Below, one piece after another: positions 9,601 to 17,398 of a stretch of DNA of 64,000 nucleotides (positions are counted from its first letter, which is position 1; each line of letters starts with the position of its first letter). The stretch lies in the NCBI GenBank assembly GCA_016888885.1, contig CP069437.1, positions 248,001 through 312,000 on the forward strand. The letters are read 5' to 3'. A program made the position numbers and the translations under genes. A model generated the notes under the pieces. It was not told where the DNA came from, did not search any database, and saw nothing but the letters and a program-made list of their open reading frames with translations. The DNA comes from Faucicola sp902506215. Its GTDB lineage: Bacteria > Pseudomonadota > Gammaproteobacteria > Pseudomonadales > Moraxellaceae.

Positions 9601-11388
9601 CAACAGCTACAACCCGCCCAAATGCTATTTGGCTGGCAAAACCTGAATGTACAAATGGCGGCACACTGCTGGCAAATGGTGGGTCAAAACGGCAGTCTGT
9701 GTCTAAAAAACAACCTCGTGGTCAGTAATGGGCAAGGCAATGTCGATGTCAGCATACAACAAATTGATAGCCAAATTTTCTCTGTGGTGATGCCGCGTGA
9801 TATCGCTTGGTCAGGAAAACTCAACGGCACCGCACTCGTTCATTGGCAGAAGAACCAACAACCCAGTATCAATGCCAGCTTCTTTACCGATAACGGGGTA
9901 TTTGGTACTGCCCCACAAACCCCTGAAGAAAATCCAACGACCATTGCCTATGAGCGTATCAGTGTCATTGCGCGTTCAACCGCAGAAGGGCTAAAACTTC
10001 GTGCAGATATCAAAACAGCCAATGGCGCGGGCAATGGTTATTTGGACGCCACCGTCAATCCCTACATACAGTCAAAACCGATTTCAGGCACCGTTGTTTT
10101 CCAAGATATTGACTTGGCGGTATTTAAACCTTTCTTCCCATCGTTTGAACGTTTGACAGGTAACGGTCTAGTGGCAGGTAAAATCAGTGGTTCATTAATG
10201 CAGCCCAAATTTGTTGGCGATATTGAGCTACAAGATGCCGGTCTTAGCATCACAGGCGTGCCGATGCGCTTTGATAAGATTAATGTGTTATCGCACGTGG
10301 CAGGCAATCAAGCCTCTATTGATGGGTCTTTTGCCAGTGCAGGCGATGGTCAAGGCACTATTACCGGTACAGTTGATTGGACACGTGAGTTGCAAGCCAA
10401 GCTGAAGCTGCAAGGTAAAGACTTGCAAGTGAGCCAGCCGCCTGCGATTTCTGCCATTATTAATCCAATTTTTGATGTGATTGTCAAACCTAGCCAGCGC
10501 TACGTGAATATCGTCGGCGTGATTGATGTGCCTCGCGCCACCATTCGCCCCCCTGAGGCCACAGGCAATGTGGTGAGCAAATCCCCAGATGTTAACGTGA
10601 TTGATAGACGCTTGATGGGTCAGATTGATGACGTACTAAAAGTCACCCAACCTTGGAATATCAACGCGGATGTGGGTGTGGATCTCGGCGAGCGCGTAAG
10701 CTTCCAAGGTTTTGGCGCACGCTTGCCATTGGCGGGTGCACTGCATATTACCCAGCGCGGTCAAGGCACCATGAAAGCAGAAGGGGTGGTGCAAGTATCA
10801 CGCCGCTCAAAAGTCGAAGTGTTTGGTCAAAGCTTGAATCTAAACTTTGCGCAAGTTCGGTTCAATGGTGAAGTGATGAAACCACTGCTAAACGTAGAGG
10901 CAGTAAAAGACGTGCAAGGTGTACAAGTGGGCGTCAAAGTCAAAGGTAGTGCCAGCGCGCCAAGTATCACCGTGTTTAATAATGGCGGACTCAGTGAACA
11001 GCAGGCGATGAATGCGTGGGTGACAGGTAGTCTAAATAACAATTCAGGTCAAAATACCAACGAACAAGACTTTAGAAACCGCGTCGACAATACCATTGCC
11101 GCAGCAGGGTTAAGTTATGGCTTAAGCGGGACGCGCCAATTTACCAACCAAATTGGTCGGGCGTTTGGGTTGCAGCGTTTAACGTTAGATGCCAATGGCT
11201 CGGGCAATGACACCTTGGTCAGTCTAACGGGGTATATCACCCCAGACTTGTTTATACGTTATGGGGTAGGCGTGTTCACCTCGCAGCCTGAGCTTAGTAT
11301 GCGTTATCAATTAACAAGACGCTTGTATATTGAGTCTAAATCTGCCATCAATAACTCTGTCGATTTGATTTATAACTGGCGCTATTAA
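6637..11388 (+). CDS. tamB: Translocation and assembly module protein TamB (DUF490)
   Basis: TamB is a long periplasm-spanning protein anchored in the inner membrane, working with TamA in outer-membrane protein and possibly phospholipid delivery. The 1583 residues comprise a charged cytoplasmic N-terminus (about 1-55), one transmembrane segment (IAIVLALILILVMLGAYYA, about 65-83), a very long repetitive beta-rich body with many short N-G-x and K-G-x strands, and the conserved DUF490 C-terminus (about 1230-1583) ending LIYNWRY. Its size is slightly above the 1260-residue E. coli protein. It starts at ATG 6637 with no clear Shine-Dalgarno sequence. It follows tamA by 160 bases and ends at a strong terminator. 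Confidence 0.93.
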   Translation: MKDDNNHDSLPEDGTKPDDKSLVDNDLDTKLEAKNPDGEDLDPAQKDARWLRRWYPLGFVSKIAIVLALILILVMLGAYYAVGTPWGTRLLINAIVQQTGISLTYGKGNLRDGIWVYDLKIPSKPPKNYVEVTVDKAYVKIGWRALINKEVHLREANINRMVITYKKPPSNKPFDYSRIALPVNLTLDDVKANLVRYQQVTRDPIDFKQAHIQNFTWYDTQITVGEGKLAYNNLLSVDKIKGKIDLQQDYPLDVTGLVIVNSLSKVYVDALDTHATGSLKFLTVDIKSKYNQSDVTGHVTAQPMDKNAPFNAKLEWKDVLLPYATSQNIHLKNGLATATGVTNNIQLRINADLTAKDIPDGHYQGRGVIANQKLSIEYLTAKVAQGTLTSQGTIDWHDRTRIALMNTGNGFKIRQLLPKDIAPYAPETLTGKLGIVYDVATDKLPMQVRANLRQDDGEIINADIRQAKGNHKPYTIDANWQQLIRHNLPNIGELNSPNGKAQVIFQPADGKRPSSVQAQVNANILKLNQAPSGNYQVNVNKTGQLVDITQLVYQGVAGNLAGNGKIKLASGNQPLAWQINAKTNHLNAHGILNSIPLQDLTGNVVASGTLQQLRQANRAVVTRHDVTINQIDMTGDLLGANNSKKHLALKGTGKVRADLLGNKLSYIAAKFDGSLNAPNVPAGSFKFDIAGTPQQLKINQFSHQGKEGYINANGSIDMTNGAGWHINADMKNFDASYFVPSLPSQITGTINTDGYWRAGAQYIHIANMNLKGRLKNQPLMATGQLTAKLNLPKDLSSLRQVIENSANSQKYGQIRHLIESLQANNLLVQWGSNRITANGNQNQLVTSVDISTLNQLMPQLKGIVKGGIVLTQDNNQALPNIYVDLVGRNISLPNFVVLDAKVTGKLVNLAKSPSQLQLTATGINIANQPLRSVQLYFNGTQDNHTLDVKADSTKGQVQATLKGRIDLAKKQWSGLLGNGQIGTKYAKLQQLQPAQMLFGWQNLNVQMAAHCWQMVGQNGSLCLKNNLVVSNGQGNVDVSIQQIDSQIFSVVMPRDIAWSGKLNGTALVHWQKNQQPSINASFFTDNGVFGTAPQTPEENPTTIAYERISVIARSTAEGLKLRADIKTANGAGNGYLDATVNPYIQSKPISGTVVFQDIDLAVFKPFFPSFERLTGNGLVAGKISGSLMQPKFVGDIELQDAGLSITGVPMRFDKINVLSHVAGNQASIDGSFASAGDGQGTITGTVDWTRELQAKLKLQGKDLQVSQPPAISAIINPIFDVIVKPSQRYVNIVGVIDVPRATIRPPEATGNVVSKSPDVNVIDRRLMGQIDDVLKVTQPWNINADVGVDLGERVSFQGFGARLPLAGALHITQRGQGTMKAEGVVQVSRRSKVEVFGQSLNLNFAQVRFNGEVMKPLLNVEAVKDVQGVQVGVKVKGSASAPSITVFNNGGLSEQQAMNAWVTGSLNNNSGQNTNEQDFRNRVDNTIAAAGLSYGLSGTRQFTNQIGRAFGLQRLTLDANGSGNDTLVSLTGYITPDLFIRYGVGVFTSQPELSMRYQLTRRLYIESKSAINNSVDLIYNWRY

Positions 11389-11404
11389 TGGGTTGATAAA
11401 CAGT

Positions 11405-11435
11405 AAAAAGGCTGAGTTAATGCTCAGCCTTTTTT
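11405..11435. terminator. Bidirectional terminator after tamB
   Basis: A 12-bp stem AAAAAGGCTGAG / CTCAGCCTTTTT with a 6-base loop and T runs on both strands. It separates tamB from the convergent regulator gene. Confidence 0.9.
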
Positions 11436-11483
11436 GGTTTCACTGTTTGTTGGTTTCACGGTTTGTTGGTTTTACTGTTTTTT
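11436..11483 (+). repeat. 16-bp tandem repeat, three copies
   Basis: Three consecutive units starting at 11436, 11452 and 11468 follow the pattern GGTTTCACTGTTTGTT with one to a few changes. They lie directly between the terminator and the 3' end of the TetR gene. Confidence 0.8.
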
Positions 11484-11497
11484 AGCTTAAGTTTTGG

Positions 11498-12121
11498 TTA
11501 AGGACACCAATTACGGACACCATAAAACAGCACTTGCGCCTGTTTGATACAGCGATTGAGATAATCTTGCTTACCTTGCAGCTCTGTGGGGTCAAATTTG
11601 AGCCATTGATACACCCAAGAAAAATACATATTCACGCCCATATCTGCAATCAACAAGCGCACTTCCTGATTTAAATGTCCAAACGCAGGCTGCATCGCCA
11701 AATCATCGGCCATGATTTGCGCAAACAAGCTGATTTGCTCATCAAGTGCATTTTGCACAGCTTGGTTGCCACCATAGCGCTCAGAGACAATAAAGTGCCA
11801 GTGCAATGACGCGTGCTCCACACTTTCTAAAAAGAAACCCACGCTTGAGGCAATTTGACCTTCATGCGTTCGGGTGCGACCGAGCTGCAAATGATCGCGA
11901 AGATTTTGCAGCGTGTGACCGAGTTCTTCATTGACTAAGCAGGTGCCAAGCTCATCGATATCCTGAAAATGTCGATAAAAAGCCGTTGGCACTACGCCGA
12001 CTTCGCGGCTAATCTGACGAAGTGAAATCGACGAAAACGCATGCCCTGACCTCGATAACTGAAGCACCGATTGAAAAAAGGCTTGACGGGTTTGGCGTTT
12101 TTGCAAGTCACGGCTAGTCAT
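11498..12121 (-). CDS. TetR-family transcriptional regulator, FabR-like
   Basis: A 207-residue regulator. The N-terminal helix-turn-helix (about residues 22-48) reads FSSISLRQISREVGVVPTAF followed by YRHFQDIDELG, the pattern of FabR, the repressor of unsaturated fatty acid synthesis genes, which responds to acyl thioesters. The C-terminal part is the all-helical ligand domain. The start at 12121 (MTSRDL) is preceded by GGA at a reasonable distance; a TTG eight codons upstream is the alternative. No fabA, fabB or desaturase gene lies nearby, so its targets cannot be read from context. It follows dgt on the same strand, 95 bases away. Confidence 0.8.
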   Translation of the reverse strand: MTSRDLQKRQTRQAFFQSVLQLSRSGHAFSSISLRQISREVGVVPTAFYRHFQDIDELGTCLVNEELGHTLQNLRDHLQLGRTRTHEGQIASSVGFFLESVEHASLHWHFIVSERYGGNQAVQNALDEQISLFAQIMADDLAMQPAFGHLNQEVRLLIADMGVNMYFSWVYQWLKFDPTELQGKQDYLNRCIKQAQVLFYGVRNWCP

Positions 12122-12215
12122 TAGGTATCCAATCAGCGGGTTCAATAAGGAAAAATATTCTAAGCCGAAAACGCCAAATATACAATCGTTGACGATTGAC
12201 GATAAGTGATGAGGT

Positions 12216-13604
12216 TTAAATATTCACCGACCAATTGCCCTTTAACGCTTGCGCGAGCCGATAGGCTTCATGATCATTCATGCCAGTCAGCATGTCTAAA
12301 ATACACAAGATATTTTGATAAACATCATCCCCTAACTGCCGACTAACATTGCTTAAATGGGCATTTAATAGATTAAGCAGTCGTAATTGCTCAAACTGAG
12401 CAATACTGTCTGCTGAATTACCCGTCAACGCGAGTGGCATAAACGCATCAAGTAGCGTATGTAAACAGCGGTTTGACATGATTTCCACCCGTACTTTGCT
12501 TGGATGTTGGAAAATACGGGTATTGGCTAGGCTTTTGGCTTCACTGATACTACTGCGTACATTATTGGGGCAGTAGTCAAATAAGCTGCCTGTCAGCTCA
12601 CCTGCCAATAAGGCGGCTTGGTTGGCAACAAAGGCATCAGTAACTTTGTCCACCAATCGCCGCATTGCTCGCCCCCGTAGTGCGGCTAATTTTTGGCTGA
12701 TAGGCGCATTGGTTGTGACTTCAGATGGTACGCCAAGCCGTTTACCGACGAGTTTGAGCAGCAGTGGCTCAACTTCATGATAGTCTAACATACCCAGTAA
12801 AATCCCATCTTCCAAATCAATCAGCGCATAACAAATATCATCCGCGGCTTCTAGCAAATAAGCCAATGGATGACGCGCGTAACCTCTTTGGGTCTTAGGT
12901 AGTCGCAACTGCTCCGCCAAATCCTGTAAATACGGCGCTTCACTTTCAAAACAACCAAACTTCTTGAGCGTTAAGGGTGAGGGCAGTGAGTCACTGTCGC
13001 TGACTGGGTTGATAGGGGTGGAAAGATAAGGGTATTTCATAAAAGCGCCCAGCGTCGCCGCTGTCAGGCGCATGCCGCCTGCATCGGGATGATGCTCGTT
13101 ACGGGTCAGCAGTCGAAAACCTTGCGCATTGCCTTCATACGCTAATAAATCTATTTGCTGGCGTGGGGTAAGCCGCCTGAGATACTGGCGCTGGGCAGGC
13201 TGAAAAAACCAATCTCGAATCGCCTGCTCGCCTGCATGCCCAAATGGGGGGTTACCGATGTCATGCGCTAAACAAGCTGCCTGCACAATGACCCCCATGT
13301 CGGAAATCGTAAAGCCGCTTGGCAAGTCATTACCGAGTTTCTCCGCGCTCATCATCCCTAGCGAGCGACCAATACAAGACACTTCAAGCGAATGGGTTAA
13401 GCGGGTATGAATACCCATCTCATGGGTTAACGGATGCACTTGGGTTTTTTGATTCAATTGGCGAAAAGATTGCGAAAAAACCAGCCTGTCATAGTCCTTA
13501 TGAAATGCCGTCCTTGACGTCTTAGATTGGGTGAACTGATTGCCATGGTAGATAGGTTTGGCAGATAACAGCGCTTGCCATTGCTTGTGTGTATTTTTTT
13601 TCAT
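12216..13604 (-). CDS. dgt: Deoxyguanosinetriphosphate triphosphohydrolase (dGTPase)
   Basis: The enzyme cleaves dGTP to deoxyguanosine and triphosphate. The 462 residues carry the HD-domain metal ligands: HTRLTHSLEVS (about residue 68), CLAHDIGNPPFGH (about 110-122) and EAADDICYALID (about 250-260). The N-terminal SRTAFHKDYDRLVFSQSFRQL block is characteristic of dGTPases and separates it from other HD hydrolases. The ATG at 13604 is the only reasonable start. Downstream on the same strand is the FabR-like regulator. Confidence 0.92.
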   Translation of the reverse strand: MKKNTHKQWQALLSAKPIYHGNQFTQSKTSRTAFHKDYDRLVFSQSFRQLNQKTQVHPLTHEMGIHTRLTHSLEVSCIGRSLGMMSAEKLGNDLPSGFTISDMGVIVQAACLAHDIGNPPFGHAGEQAIRDWFFQPAQRQYLRRLTPRQQIDLLAYEGNAQGFRLLTRNEHHPDAGGMRLTAATLGAFMKYPYLSTPINPVSDSDSLPSPLTLKKFGCFESEAPYLQDLAEQLRLPKTQRGYARHPLAYLLEAADDICYALIDLEDGILLGMLDYHEVEPLLLKLVGKRLGVPSEVTTNAPISQKLAALRGRAMRRLVDKVTDAFVANQAALLAGELTGSLFDYCPNNVRSSISEAKSLANTRIFQHPSKVRVEIMSNRCLHTLLDAFMPLALTGNSADSIAQFEQLRLLNLLNAHLSNVSRQLGDDVYQNILCILDMLTGMNDHEAYRLAQALKGNWSVNI

Positions 13605-13991
13605 TATTGTTTTCAGTCATAAAGCTAAAAAGCGGATTTTTGGAATTAGCTAACTAACTAATTGAGTTTAGCTAGATAATTGATTATTAACCAGTTTAGA
13701 TAAAAATTTTTTCACAGGTTTGACGACACTATACCATTAATCGCAAAAAATGACCAAATGCGAATTTTTCTGATAAAACAATTGTGTAATTTTTTATTAT
13801 TGTTATAATTAAGTAACAAATACATTGTAGAATGTAATCACCATAAGATAAATGTAATGTTTGATTGCTTTTGTAAATTGCTTTTATAGCACTATTACGC
13901 ATAGTTTTCGGTCTATGTCGTATATGGATAGTTGCTAAGTAACACAATGAAATTTAAACAGTTAAATTTCAAATTTTTTAGGATACAAGTT
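13605..13991. other. Intergenic region between divergent dgt and a small membrane-protein gene
   Basis: About 390 AT-rich bases. Apart from the extended -10 promoter at 13782-13809 on the plus strand, no gene, repeat or clear hairpin was recognised; the stretch next to dgt presumably holds its own promoter. Confidence 0.5.
13782..13809 (+). promoter_or_regulatory. Candidate extended -10 promoter upstream of the 79-residue gene
   Basis: TTGTGT (13782-13787), 16 bases, then TGTTATAAT with a consensus -10 hexamer at 13804-13809 and a TGn extension. The start codon it could serve is at 13992, implying a leader of about 175 bases. Confidence 0.5.
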
Positions 13992-14231
13992 ATGATCCAT
14001 CAAGTGAACGATACTAACGATACCGATGATAGTGTGGAAATGACGCGCCATCAATCCAAAGTCAACATTCATAGTGTTGTGCTGGTGATTATGGTAGCGC
14101 TTGTGGTGACATTTTTGATGGTGGTGGGGGTCAGCTATCTGTATGAAGCTAACAACTTAAAGGGACAGTCATCAAAATATTTTTGTCCGTCAGCTTCTAC
14201 CGTACAAGTAAGTATATGCGTTAAGAGCTAA
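13992..14231 (+). CDS. Hypothetical small single-pass membrane protein
   Basis: 79 residues, not recognised. The start at ATG 13992 (MIHQVND) is chosen because AGGA lies eight bases upstream; the frame is open 20 codons further. An acidic N-terminal stretch (NDTNDTDDSVE, about 6-16) precedes one strong transmembrane segment (SVVLVIMVALVVTFLMVVGV, about 32-51) and a short tail with two cysteines (YFCP and SICVKS). The tail would be periplasmic or cytoplasmic depending on topology, which cannot be settled here. It has its own candidate promoter and a following terminator, so it looks like a stand-alone gene. Confidence 0.6.
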   Translation: MIHQVNDTNDTDDSVEMTRHQSKVNIHSVVLVIMVALVVTFLMVVGVSYLYEANNLKGQSSKYFCPSASTVQVSICVKS

Positions 14232-14236
14232 TAGTA

Positions 14237-14270
14237 GATTTGCTATTAGGCGTGATTTGCTATTGTGCGT
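14237..14270 (+). repeat. 17-bp tandem duplication
   Basis: Two adjacent units starting at 14237 and 14254 share GATTTGCTATT and CGT with two internal differences. They sit just after the stop codon of the small membrane-protein gene. Confidence 0.7.
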
Positions 14271-14288
14271 GAATGGTTATTATATTTG

Positions 14289-14316
14289 CCGACTGGGTTA
14301 ATCCAGTCGGTTTTTT
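14289..14316 (+). terminator. Intrinsic terminator of the small membrane-protein gene
   Basis: CCGACTGG / CCAGTCGG stem with a 6-base loop followed by six T residues on the plus strand. Confidence 0.88.
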
Positions 14317-14335
14317 AATGCCTAAGTTCAAGGGC

Positions 14336-14380
14336 TTTGAATCAAAACACCTTGAATTAAAACACTTCGAATTAAAGCGC
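14336..14380 (-). repeat. 15-bp tandem repeat overlapping the end of rsmD
   Basis: Three consecutive units starting at 14336, 14351 and 14366 share the pattern T-GAATTAAAACAC. The third unit runs into the last codons of rsmD. Confidence 0.65.
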
Positions 14381-14995
14381 TTTGAGCTGATAAATGCCGG
14401 CAAAAATTTGCCCCATTTTTTTATATTTGAGTGGCTCAAGTGATGCGGTGAATGATTCCAACAACTGTGTGTGATCTTGATCGCTTTCAATATACAGTAA
14501 TGTCTGCGGATGAATTAACTGATGGTTTATTAACCCATGCAAGATTGTATCCCATAACGCTAGTTGATAAGGTGGGTCGATAAACACCACATCAAACGGC
14601 TCGGTGTTTGCCAGTTGTGGTAAGGCTTGTTGTATTGTAGCTTGCATTGTCACAATTTTTGTATCAGCAATCCCTAACAGGGCTTGGGTGGCTTTAATGT
14701 GCCTACATTGCTCATGGTTAGGCTCGATAGAAGTTAACTGCTTGGCACCCCGCGACAAGGCTTCAAAACCGAGCACCCCACTACCAGCACAGCAATCTAG
14801 TACCTTGGCATTGACTAACTCATCGGCAAGCCAGTTGAATACTGTCTCTCGGACACGGTCAGGCGTGGGTCGTAACCCATCGGCATCGATAAACGCTACC
14901 AAACGCCGACGATACTCGCCGCCGATGATACGCACGTGAGAAACTGGCGGGGATTTGGTGGCTTTATTGGGTCGTTTGCTAATTTTGGACATCAT
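14372..14995 (-). CDS. rsmD: 16S rRNA (guanine(966)-N2)-methyltransferase
   Basis: RsmD methylates G966 of 16S rRNA in the assembled 30S subunit. The 207 residues contain the RNA-binding start RIIGGEYRRR (about 23-32), RPTPDRVRETVFNWL (about 42-56), the S-adenosylmethionine loop LDCCAGSGVLGFEALSRGA (about 65-84, usually LDLFAGSG) and the catalytic DPPY (about 139-142). Two ATG codons lie together at 14995 and 14992. It starts nine bases after the mrdA stop, so the two are probably co-transcribed. Confidence 0.93.
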   Translation of the reverse strand: MMSKISKRPNKATKSPPVSHVRIIGGEYRRRLVAFIDADGLRPTPDRVRETVFNWLADELVNAKVLDCCAGSGVLGFEALSRGAKQLTSIEPNHEQCRHIKATQALLGIADTKIVTMQATIQQALPQLANTEPFDVVFIDPPYQLALWDTILHGLINHQLIHPQTLLYIESDQDHTQLLESFTASLEPLKYKKMGQIFAGIYQLKAL

Positions 14996-15003
14996 ACATT
15001 ACG

Positions 15004-16983
15004 TCAGTCAGCACCACCCACTGCAGTGAGTTTGGCGGTATTGGGTTTTGCGATAATAGGTTTACCCGACAAAACTAACGCTTCACGTTGCAATTTGGCG
15101 GCTTGTTTTTCGGCGTTGATTTTGACAAGTTCTTCAGGCGACGGTGGCACAATCGGTTTTTTGATTTTATCAATGAGCCAATAATCCATCATTTTACGCA
15201 CAATCGGTGCTACCCAGCCACCATGACGCCCATTCTCTACGATAACGGCAATGGCAATTTGCGGGTTTTCTACCGGGGCAAAACCAACAAACCAGCCATG
15301 GTCCCAGTGGCGCGAGTCAAGCGCGGCTTCGTTATAGCGTTTACCTTGTGCGATAGATTTGACCTGCGCTGTGCCTGTTTTGCCAGCGATGCGATAAGTT
15401 GGGGTATAAATATTATGCGCTGTGCCTTTTTTGACCACATCTTCCATGGCTAGGTGCATACGCTGCCAATCATTGGGGTTACCGTTGTATTGAATTTTCC
15501 CATCGGGCTTTTCAATGGGGGTGATATGTTCGGCACCGGTAGATTTCTTGAGCAGATGGGGGGTCAAATGCTGTCCATCGCTGGCTAACATGGCGATACC
15601 GTTGGCAATCTGTAAGGGGGTCGCCAAAAAATACCCTTGCCCGATACTCACAGAAATGGTTTCCCCAGGCAACCAGGCTTTTTTGTAGGTTTTCATTTTC
15701 CACTCAGTAGAAGGGTAGACCCCAGTTTTTTCTCCTGGCAAATCAATCCCTGTTTTGCTACCAAAATTAAAACGCGTCATCCAATCATGAAGCCGGTCAA
15801 TACCGAGTTGATAAGACAGCTTGTAGTAGTAGGTATCGACAGATTCGACCACGGATTTATGCAAATTGACGTTACCATGCCCCGATTTTTTCCAGTCACG
15901 AAATTTATGGCTATCGCCAGGCAGACTAAAATACCCCGGATCATAAATACTACTGTCCCATCCCATGATGCCGTAATGAATCCCTGCCAAACCCTCAATC
16001 GGTTTGATAGAAGAACCCGGGGGATATTGCCCTTGCAGCGCGCGATTGTACAGTGGCATGTCGGGGTCTTGTTGCAGCGCCTTGTATTCTCTGCTACTAA
16101 TCCCAGTGATAAAGGGGTTGGGGTCAAAACTTGGGTTGCTGACAAAGGCTAAAATCTCGCCAGTATTGGGGTCAATCGCCACTGCGGCGCCGCGTTTACC
16201 ATTTAACAAATCGCTGGTCAATTTTTGTAACCCGTAATCAAGGCTTAGATAAATATCATTGCCGGGAATGGGCGGTTTGGTATCGAGTTTTTTGATGATA
16301 TCGCCATAGGCATTGGTTTCAATCGATTGATAACCGGGTTTGCCCAGTAGCAGCGACTCGTAATATTTTTCAATCCCTGTTTTACCAATCAAATCGGTGC
16401 CTGCATACAGCTTTTTATCCAACTTTTTACTATCATTGTCGCTGATACGCCCAACATAGCCAATCACATGGGCAAACAAATCACTGTAGGGATAGGTGCG
16501 CGTGAGTTTACTTTGAATCGTCACCCCTTTAAAAAACGGTTTGCGTTCACTAAACTGGGCAACTTGCTGTTCGGTAAGTCCAATTTTAATGGTGACAGGT
16601 TCGTTTTTACTTTTTTTAAGGGCTTTTGAAGCTTCACTGATTTCTTCAGGTGTCAACTGAAAAATCGGGGTGAGTAGTGCCAAGGTATTGTCAGGATTGT
16701 CAATTTCATCAGGACTGATGACAGCGGTAAAAACAGGCTGGTTATCTGCCAAAATCACGCCGTTACGGTCATAAATATAGCCGCGACTGGGCGGCGCAGA
16801 AATTAGCTTGATACGATTATTGTCAGACTGGGTGACGTACTGGTCGTGGGTATAAATTTGTAGATAAGCATAGCGTACAATCAAGCCAACCAAGCCCAAA
16901 AAAACAAACACCGATGCCAAAATTACCCGGCGGCGAAAGATGAGATTTTCACGTTGCATATCTGAAGAATGGGGTAGTTTCAT
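15004..16983 (-). CDS. mrdA: Penicillin-binding protein 2 (peptidoglycan transpeptidase of the elongasome)
   Basis: PBP2 cross-links peptidoglycan during rod elongation, with RodA as glycosyltransferase partner. The 659 residues have a short cytoplasmic tail, a transmembrane anchor at about 18-40, the dimerisation/pedestal domain beginning at SRGYIYDRNG (about 72-81), and the transpeptidase domain: PPGSSIKP with the nucleophile near Ser324, the SVD motif in VVESVDTYYYKL (about 380) and KTGTAQV (about 535). Length and motif order are normal. It is followed by rsmD in the same direction; rodA and mreBCD are not in the window. Confidence 0.95.
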   Translation of the reverse strand: MKLPHSSDMQRENLIFRRRVILASVFVFLGLVGLIVRYAYLQIYTHDQYVTQSDNNRIKLISAPPSRGYIYDRNGVILADNQPVFTAVISPDEIDNPDNTLALLTPIFQLTPEEISEASKALKKSKNEPVTIKIGLTEQQVAQFSERKPFFKGVTIQSKLTRTYPYSDLFAHVIGYVGRISDNDSKKLDKKLYAGTDLIGKTGIEKYYESLLLGKPGYQSIETNAYGDIIKKLDTKPPIPGNDIYLSLDYGLQKLTSDLLNGKRGAAVAIDPNTGEILAFVSNPSFDPNPFITGISSREYKALQQDPDMPLYNRALQGQYPPGSSIKPIEGLAGIHYGIMGWDSSIYDPGYFSLPGDSHKFRDWKKSGHGNVNLHKSVVESVDTYYYKLSYQLGIDRLHDWMTRFNFGSKTGIDLPGEKTGVYPSTEWKMKTYKKAWLPGETISVSIGQGYFLATPLQIANGIAMLASDGQHLTPHLLKKSTGAEHITPIEKPDGKIQYNGNPNDWQRMHLAMEDVVKKGTAHNIYTPTYRIAGKTGTAQVKSIAQGKRYNEAALDSRHWDHGWFVGFAPVENPQIAIAVIVENGRHGGWVAPIVRKMMDYWLIDKIKKPIVPPSPEELVKINAEKQAAKLQREALVLSGKPIIAKPNTAKLTAVGGAD

Positions 16984-17398
16984 AAGCGGGTAACAGCAAT
17001 TAGAACGGTTTTAAAAAGGGTCGCGGTGCGATGAACAAATATAGGGATATCACCCACCTACCTATTGGTGGCTAAAATCAAAATTTAAGAGCGATATACT
17101 AGCATAAAATTTGGTAAATAAGCATGCCCAAATCCTGTCAAAATCGCAAATAACTAACGGCTGCTGTCAAAACAAATGTATCAAATTATGATAACCGCAT
17201 TGACGGCAATATGGATGATAACATAGGGACGCAAAACCGCTAAAAATATAACTTCTTCAGGCAAAATGTATCTTTCTGTGCTAAAATCTAGCGGTTTGAA
17301 CGCACCCATATTAACGCACCCATACTACAGACGTTGTCAAGCAAACCTTGTAATGTCATCTCGGTTTTATGGTCCTTTGATTTTAGCTTTTTTACCAT
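16984..17398. other. Intergenic region between divergent mrdA and the DUF445 gene
   Basis: About 415 AT-rich bases. It holds a 9-bp inverted repeat AAACCGCTA / TAGCGGTTT (17234-17242 and 17289-17297) and directly after it a 14-bp duplication (17299-17326). No gene or convincing promoter hexamer pair was recognised elsewhere. Confidence 0.5.
17299..17326 (+). repeat. 14-bp tandem duplication upstream of the DUF445 gene
   Basis: AACGCACCCATATT at 17299 is followed at once by AACGCACCCATACT at 17313, differing at one base. Confidence 0.8.

Noticed and set aside
17176..17226. 16-codon ORF (MYQIMITALTAIW...) upstream of the DUF445 gene
   Set aside because: No ribosome binding site and hydrophobic codons expected by chance in AT-rich DNA.
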